DNA of 8,816 nucleotides. Origin: UPXZ01 sp018055865 (GTDB lineage Bacteria > Bacteroidota > Bacteroidia > Bacteroidales > Paludibacteraceae). This document shows, in pieces, positions 4,870 to 8,816 of the stretch; the stretch's first letter is position 1, and each line of letters starts with the position of its first letter. The notes beneath the pieces were generated by a model. That model saw only the letters and a program-made list of their open reading frames with translations. It was not told the DNA's origin and did not search any database. The translations under genes and the position numbers were made by a program. The stretch is taken from the NCBI GenBank assembly GCA_964292695.1, contig CAXYWB010000094.1, positions 1 through 8,816 on the forward strand, read 5' to 3'.

Positions 4870-7392
4870 ATGAAACTTTCCGAACTTCAAACCGGTCAAA
4901 AAGCATCCATTGTGAAGGTGCTTGGTCATGGTGGTTTCAGAAAACGCATTATTGAAATGGGCTTTGTGAAAGGAAAGATTGTGCAATCTCTTCAGAATGC
5001 CCCTTTGAATGACCCGGTGAAATATCGGGTGATGGGTTATGAAATTTCACTGAGGCGAAGCGAAGCGGCGCTTATTGAAGTGGTAAGTGAGCAGGAAGCA
5101 CTCAGATCATTCAAGAGCGAAGCCCCTGCAGGTGTTTTCTTTCACGAAGAAGAAGTGCGCAAAGCGGCATTGAGTAAGCGCAAAGAAATAACCGTAGCCC
5201 TGGTTGGAAATCCGAATAGCGGCAAAACAACGCTTTTCAATACAGCCTCAGGCTCACACGAGCATGTGGGAAATTACAGTGGTGTGACTGTTGGTGCCAA
5301 AAACGGAACCTTCGAACAGGATGGATACAGGTTTCACCTGGTTGATTTGCCGGGTACGTACTCTATTTCAGCTTATTCGCCCGAAGAAAAATATGTACGC
5401 GGATTTCTGCTGGATGAAACTCCCGATGTAGTCATCAATGTGGTAGATGCCTCCAACCTCGAACGCAATTTGTATCTGACCACCCAACTCATCGATATGC
5501 ACCTGCAAACAGTAGTGGCTCTCAATATGTATGATGAGCTTCAGAAAAGCGGCGATAAGCTGGATTATAAAGCCCTGGGCAAACTGCTCGGCATGCCTTT
5601 TACGCCCGTCATAGCTAAAAATGGATTTGGTGTAGTTCAGTTGTTTCGAAGTGTTATAAAAATGTATGAAAGCACTCACATTATCAATGAAGATGGGATT
5701 TTGATACATACTGTAAAAGACGATAAACTGCTGGATGAATACCTTCATGAGGTTCAGATAGAACACAAACATGATCAGAAAAAGTCGGAAGCAGATCTTA
5801 TCGGGAAGCCGGATGCCAAAAATAATCACTTCTCCCGACACATCCATATCAATTACGGTGCAGAACTTGAGCGGAGTATAGTAAGGCTTCGGGATGTGCT
5901 GGTAGCAGAATATCACCATCTTCAGGCTAAGTATTCATTCCGGTATTTGTCAATCAAATTACTGGAGAACGATTCTGTAGTCAACAATCACATTGCTGAA
6001 GAGCAGAGCGGACAGAAAGTGCTGAAAATAAGGGACGAAGAGGTGAAACGCATTCAGTCAGCCCTTAAAACGGACGTGGAATCGGCTGTGACCGACGCTA
6101 AATATGGCTTTATTTCGGGCGCACTGAAAGAAACATTCACGGCAAATAGTAAAAAGAACAAAAACACGCTTACCTCAAAACTCGACCATGTATTGATAGG
6201 AAAATACTGGGGATATCCGCTTTTCATTTTCTTTATTTTTACTATGTTTCAGGCTACTTTTACGCTCGGTCAGTATCCGATGAACTGGATTGAAAGCGGC
6301 GTGGAGTGGCTGAGCAGTTTACTTCACAATCACATGAACGAAGGTCCGCTGAAAGCCCTGCTTATTGATGGAGTTCTGGGTGGAGTAGGAGGTGTGATAG
6401 TCTTTTTGCCCAACATTCTGATTCTTTATTTTTTCATTTCGCTGATGGAAGATACGGGTTATATGGCTCGTGCTGCCTTTATTATGGATAAAATTATGCA
6501 TAAAATGGGTCTGCATGGTAAGTCGTTTATTCCGCTAATCATGGGCTTCGGATGCAATGTACCCGCCATTATGGCTACCCGCACCATCGAAAACCGAAAC
6601 AGCCGCATTATCACCATTCTGGTCAATCCGCTCATGTCGTGCAGTGCCCGCCTGCCTGTTTATCTGCTTTTGGCCGGTACTTTCTTCCCCGATCAGGCCG
6701 GGCTGGTGCTTTTTGGTATTTATGCCACCGGAATAATTCTGGCTGTAGGGGTGGCCAGACTATTGAAAAAATATTTGTTTAAAAAAGACGAAACGCCTTT
6801 TGTCATGGAGCTGCCTCCTTACCGAATCCCGACAGCCAAATCCATGTGGAAGCATACCTGGGAAAAAGGGCAGCAATACTTGAAAAAAATGGGAACCATC
6901 ATTCTGGTCGGATCTGTTGTTATCTGGTTTTTGGGCTATTACCCACGCCCGAATGAGAAAACCGGAATGATGGCAGAGGAACAAACCGCTCAGCTGGAGA
7001 ATTCATACATCGGACAAATCGGGCATACCATACAGCCACTGCTTGCTCCCCTTGGTTTCGACTGGAAAATCAGTGTTTCGTTGCTTTCGGGGGTGGCAGC
7101 CAAAGAAATTGTAGTCAGTACACTGGGTGTACTCTATGCCGGCGATGCAGAGGCAGGCTCACAGTCGCTGGCCAACAAAATGCAGGATGATAAATGGAAA
7201 GATGGAACGCCTGTTTATACCACCGGAACTGCACTTGCTTTTATGTTGTTTGTGCTGATTTATTTCCCGTGTTTAGCCACTATTGTAGCCATCAAAAATG
7301 AAACTGAAAGCTGGAAATGGGCTATGTTTGCTGTTGGGTACTCGCTGGCACTGGCCTGGTTGATGGCTTTTTTAGCGCAGATAATAGTCTGA
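4870..7392 (+). CDS. feoB: Fused FeoA-FeoB ferrous iron transporter
   Basis: This 840-residue protein imports Fe(II) across the inner membrane. Residues 1-72 are a FeoA SH3-like domain (MKLSELQTGQKASIVKVLG, GHGGFRKRIIEMGFVKG). The FeoB G domain starts near 107: G1 GNPNSGKTT (113-121), G2 in GVTV (138-141), G3 DLPG (159-162), G4 NMYD (219-222), and a G5-like AKNG (249-252). The helical domain ends near RYLSIKLLE (358-366). The linker at about 268-326 looks longer than in E. coli FeoB as I recall it and carries eight histidines. The membrane part begins near 446. It has the first Gate motif around GFGCNVPAIMATRTIENRNS (559-578), with MSCSARLPVY after it (589-598), and the second around SGVAAKEIVVSTLG (740-753). 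I chose the ATG at 4870 because the FeoA domain starts there and the promoter overlaps any earlier start. FeoA-FeoB fusion is known in Bacteroidota, for example in Porphyromonas. A Cys-rich partner gene lies 99 bp downstream. Confidence 0.96.
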   Translation: MKLSELQTGQKASIVKVLGHGGFRKRIIEMGFVKGKIVQSLQNAPLNDPVKYRVMGYEISLRRSEAALIEVVSEQEALRSFKSEAPAGVFFHEEEVRKAALSKRKEITVALVGNPNSGKTTLFNTASGSHEHVGNYSGVTVGAKNGTFEQDGYRFHLVDLPGTYSISAYSPEEKYVRGFLLDETPDVVINVVDASNLERNLYLTTQLIDMHLQTVVALNMYDELQKSGDKLDYKALGKLLGMPFTPVIAKNGFGVVQLFRSVIKMYESTHIINEDGILIHTVKDDKLLDEYLHEVQIEHKHDQKKSEADLIGKPDAKNNHFSRHIHINYGAELERSIVRLRDVLVAEYHHLQAKYSFRYLSIKLLENDSVVNNHIAEEQSGQKVLKIRDEEVKRIQSALKTDVESAVTDAKYGFISGALKETFTANSKKNKNTLTSKLDHVLIGKYWGYPLFIFFIFTMFQATFTLGQYPMNWIESGVEWLSSLLHNHMNEGPLKALLIDGVLGGVGGVIVFLPNILILYFFISLMEDTGYMARAAFIMDKIMHKMGLHGKSFIPLIMGFGCNVPAIMATRTIENRNSRIITILVNPLMSCSARLPVYLLLAGTFFPDQAGLVLFGIYATGIILAVGVARLLKKYLFKKDETPFVMELPPYRIPTAKSMWKHTWEKGQQYLKKMGTIILVGSVVIWFLGYYPRPNEKTGMMAEEQTAQLENSYIGQIGHTIQPLLAPLGFDWKISVSLLSGVAAKEIVVSTLGVLYAGDAEAGSQSLANKMQDDKWKDGTPVYTTGTALAFMLFVLIYFPCLATIVAIKNETESWKWAMFAVGYSLALAWLMAFLAQIIV

Positions 7393-7431
7393 TAAATGTG
7401 TAATGAAGTATTTGGCTAAAAAAGATGATTT

Positions 7432-7451
7432 TTCAAAACGCCTTTTTTGAA
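7432..7451. other. Weak AT-rich hairpin between feoAB and the Cys-rich gene
   Basis: TTCAAAA at 7432-7438 pairs with TTTTGAA at 7445-7451 around a 6-nt loop. The stem is all A-T apart from one G-C pair, and only a short CTTTT follows. It may be a partial terminator, a processing site or chance. I find no good promoter in the rest of this 99-bp gap, so read-through from feoAB is the simplest way to express the next gene. Confidence 0.2.
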
Positions 7452-7491
7452 CTTTTCGTAAATAAACTTGTTATACATTCAAAACTTACTG

Positions 7492-7635
7492 ATGCAGCAA
7501 CTTATTGTAATAGTGATAGGAATAGTGGTTTTTGGATATGTACTATATCAAATCCGAAAAACACTGACAGCTAAAAATTCCGGTGAAACAAAATGCGGAG
7601 GATGCAGCAGTTGCTCACCAATAAGTGAAAAATAA
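7492..7635 (+). CDS. FeoB-associated Cys-rich small membrane protein
   Basis: This 47-residue protein has one N-terminal transmembrane helix (residues 3-19, QLIVIVIGIVVFGYVLY). A basic patch (QIRKTLTAK) then leads to a short cytoplasmic tail with the cysteine cluster CGGCSSC (Cys 35, 38 and 41). This is the layout of the FeoB-associated Cys-rich membrane protein family (PF12669). That family lies downstream of feoB in many Bacteroidota and Firmicutes and is thought to assist FeoB, possibly by handling iron or taking a FeoC-like role; its exact function is not settled. It lies 99 bp after feoAB on the same strand, with a strong terminator immediately after it, so it closes the feo unit. The start is the ATG at 7492, which places the helix directly at the N-terminus. 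Confidence 0.85.
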   Translation: MQQLIVIVIGIVVFGYVLYQIRKTLTAKNSGETKCGGCSSCSPISEK

Positions 7636-7649
7636 GTGTGTGTGAATAT

Positions 7650-7683
7650 AAAAACGGGACAATGTGAATTGTCCCGTTTTTTT
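7650..7683. terminator. Bidirectional terminator between the feo unit and the kinase gene
   Basis: A 14-bp perfect stem (AAAAACGGGACAAT at 7650-7663 with ATTGTCCCGTTTTT at 7668-7681) encloses the 4-nt loop GTGA. The core is GC-rich and both strands end in a T tract. It lies 14 nt after the Cys-rich gene stop and directly abuts the stop codon of the convergent kinase gene (7682-7684), so it can terminate both. Confidence 0.92.
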
Positions 7684-8764
7684 ATCGTGCGCAGTTGAAA
7701 ACAATTTCCTGCATCTTGTCGTAACTCTCTTCCTGTTTTTTCAGCAGTTCAAACTGAGCCAATGTTCGTTGCCAGTTGTGCTCGGGCGATTTGATCTTGT
7801 AATACGTGTCGCCGTTGAGGTAATCAGTGAAAAACCGAACTGTCTGCATATAACTCAGCAGTTTGGCTCCGAAAGCCAGATTTCCCAGTTCGGTAGGCGT
7901 AAGAAATCCTTTCGCTTTTTCCAGATATCCTTTGGTGTACGCTTCAAAGATAGCAAAGTTCACGCCGATGTTGTCCGGGTTTTCATCATCTTCAGCTCCT
8001 GTATTAGCGGCCGTTCGCATAAAGTCGCCAAAATCAGAGAGTACATAGCCCGGCATCACAGTGTCCAGGTCAACAATGCAGATGGGTTCATCGGTATCGT
8101 CAAAGAGCATATTATTGACTTTAGTATCGCAGTGATTGATCCGTTTCGGAAGTTTGCCTTCACGGTGCAGACGTTCGGGAACACACATTTCATCAGCCCG
8201 GTTTTCAATTTCATCCACCATCCATTGCACTCTTTCCCTGCGTCCTGCAGCGTTTCGGTTCACGGCTTCCCTGAATTCTCCCAGTCGAAACTCCATATTA
8301 TGAAAATTGGGAATTGTTTCGATCATGTCATCCAGAGGCAGGTCGGAGAGCATACTCTGAAAGTCGCCGAAAGCCAAACCGGCTTTGTAAGCCAGCTCCG
8401 GATTGATAGCATCGTAGCTTTTAGTGTTGCGGATGTGAATGTATACACGCCAATAGTTTCCATCCACATCTTTATGAAAAAGTTTACCGTCTTTGGCCGG
8501 AACGAGCTGCAATACGCGGCGTTCCAGGTTGGTCACTCCTCGTTCTGATAGTTTTTTGCGCAGATGATCGGTCACCTGACTTATGTTTTTTTGCAACCCA
8601 TCCACATTTTTGAAAATGTTGTGATTGATGCGCTGCAGAAAATACCATTCGCCGTCCGGCTCCTTGCTTTCCACGATAAAAGAGTCGTTGATAAATCCGA
8701 TTTTCAGTGGTCGGATATCGCCAGGCTCAGATTTCAGTTGAAATTGTTCTACAATTTGTTTCAT
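7682..8764 (-). CDS. APH-fold phosphotransferase, NahK-like (N-acetylhexosamine 1-kinase-like)
   Basis: This complete 360-residue protein has the aminoglycoside phosphotransferase/choline kinase fold (PF01636). The N-lobe (1-about 110) has a short glycine loop-like turn (IGFINDSFIVES, 22-33) and YFLQRINHNIF (41-51). The C-lobe carries the Brenner motif HCDTKVNN (211-218): Asp213 is the expected catalytic base and Asn218 a metal ligand. The metal-binding DLD (232-234, in IVDLDTVMPGYVLSDFGDF) follows. In my recollection the overall pattern fits Bacteroidota homologues of N-acetylhexosamine 1-kinase, which phosphorylate GlcNAc or GalNAc at C1 for sugar salvage; some databases label relatives 'mucin desulfatase', from MdsC of Prevotella. 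Antibiotic resistance is unlikely. No signal peptide is present, so it is cytoplasmic. No sugar-pathway gene is visible in the window, so the substrate stays inferred. It converges on the feo unit and shares its terminator. The ATG at 8764 lies about 26 nt from the predicted transcription start. Confidence 0.82.
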   Translation of the reverse strand: MKQIVEQFQLKSEPGDIRPLKIGFINDSFIVESKEPDGEWYFLQRINHNIFKNVDGLQKNISQVTDHLRKKLSERGVTNLERRVLQLVPAKDGKLFHKDVDGNYWRVYIHIRNTKSYDAINPELAYKAGLAFGDFQSMLSDLPLDDMIETIPNFHNMEFRLGEFREAVNRNAAGRRERVQWMVDEIENRADEMCVPERLHREGKLPKRINHCDTKVNNMLFDDTDEPICIVDLDTVMPGYVLSDFGDFMRTAANTGAEDDENPDNIGVNFAIFEAYTKGYLEKAKGFLTPTELGNLAFGAKLLSYMQTVRFFTDYLNGDTYYKIKSPEHNWQRTLAQFELLKKQEESYDKMQEIVFNCAR

Positions 8765-8796
8765 AAACGTTAGATTTTTTAAGAGTTATTCTTATG

Positions 8797-8804
8797 CAAA
8801 AATA
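8797..8804 (-). promoter_or_regulatory. -7 promoter box of the kinase gene
   Basis: Read on the minus strand, TATTTTTG matches TAnnTTTG exactly. It lies 32 nt before the ATG at 8764, with transcription expected near 8790. The matching -33 element would fall near 8825, outside the window, so the promoter is only half visible. Confidence 0.55.
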
Positions 8805-8816
8805 CGATTAATTCTT

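Noticed and set aside
7664..8548. A 294-residue plus-strand open frame opposite the kinase gene
   Set aside because: It is a shadow of the kinase gene: its product has no recognisable domain, whereas the minus-strand frame has an intact Brenner motif and full length.
7682..8764. The APH-fold kinase as an aminoglycoside resistance gene
   Set aside because: The fold is shared, but the sequence resembles sugar 1-kinases, and no mobile element or resistance context is present.
1..8816. tRNA or rRNA genes, CRISPR array, insertion sequence, defence system
   Set aside because: No cloverleaf, direct-repeat array, transposase or defence-associated domain was seen on either strand.

Overview
The window looks like a Bacteroidota chromosome segment. 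Three features point there: two outer-membrane TonB-dependent beta-barrel receptors of the Bacteroidota type, AT-rich intergenic DNA without clear Shine-Dalgarno sequences, and several exact matches to the Bacteroidota promoter pattern (TTG or TTTG, about 20 nt, then TAnnTTTG). I infer the phylum only; no gene here fixes a genus.

Left part (1-2017, minus strand): a three-gene operon read leftwards. It encodes a six-helix inner-membrane protein (1433-2017), a small winged-helix regulator whose start overlaps it by 8 bp (1156-1440), and a TonB-dependent receptor that runs off the left edge (1-1074). The receptor is unusual in carrying an N-terminal DUF2141 domain where its relatives carry a carboxypeptidase-regulatory-like domain. 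The operon promoter (2061-2092) contains a perfect 17-bp inverted repeat between its two boxes, a good candidate operator for the regulator.

Middle part (2018-4780): a divergent, complete TonB-dependent receptor of the same broad family with the usual carboxypeptidase-regulatory-like domain (2273-4717), closed by a rho-independent terminator (4740-4778). Receptors of one family on both sides of a regulator suggest a regulated envelope or uptake locus, but the substrate is not visible.

Right-middle part (4781-7683): a ferrous-iron uptake unit. A promoter with another palindrome in its spacer (4818-4848) drives a fused FeoA-FeoB transporter (4870-7392). A 47-residue FeoB-associated Cys-rich membrane protein follows (7492-7635). 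A strong hairpin terminator (7650-7683) serves this unit and the convergent gene to its right.

Right end (7682-8816, minus strand): an APH-fold small-molecule kinase resembling N-acetylhexosamine 1-kinase (NahK), with a good -7 promoter box at 8797-8804.

Most of the window is recognisable. The parts that merit a second look are the DUF2141-receptor fusion, the regulator/membrane-protein/receptor operon with its candidate operator, and the palindrome in the feo promoter. I see no mobile element, CRISPR array, tRNA or rRNA.
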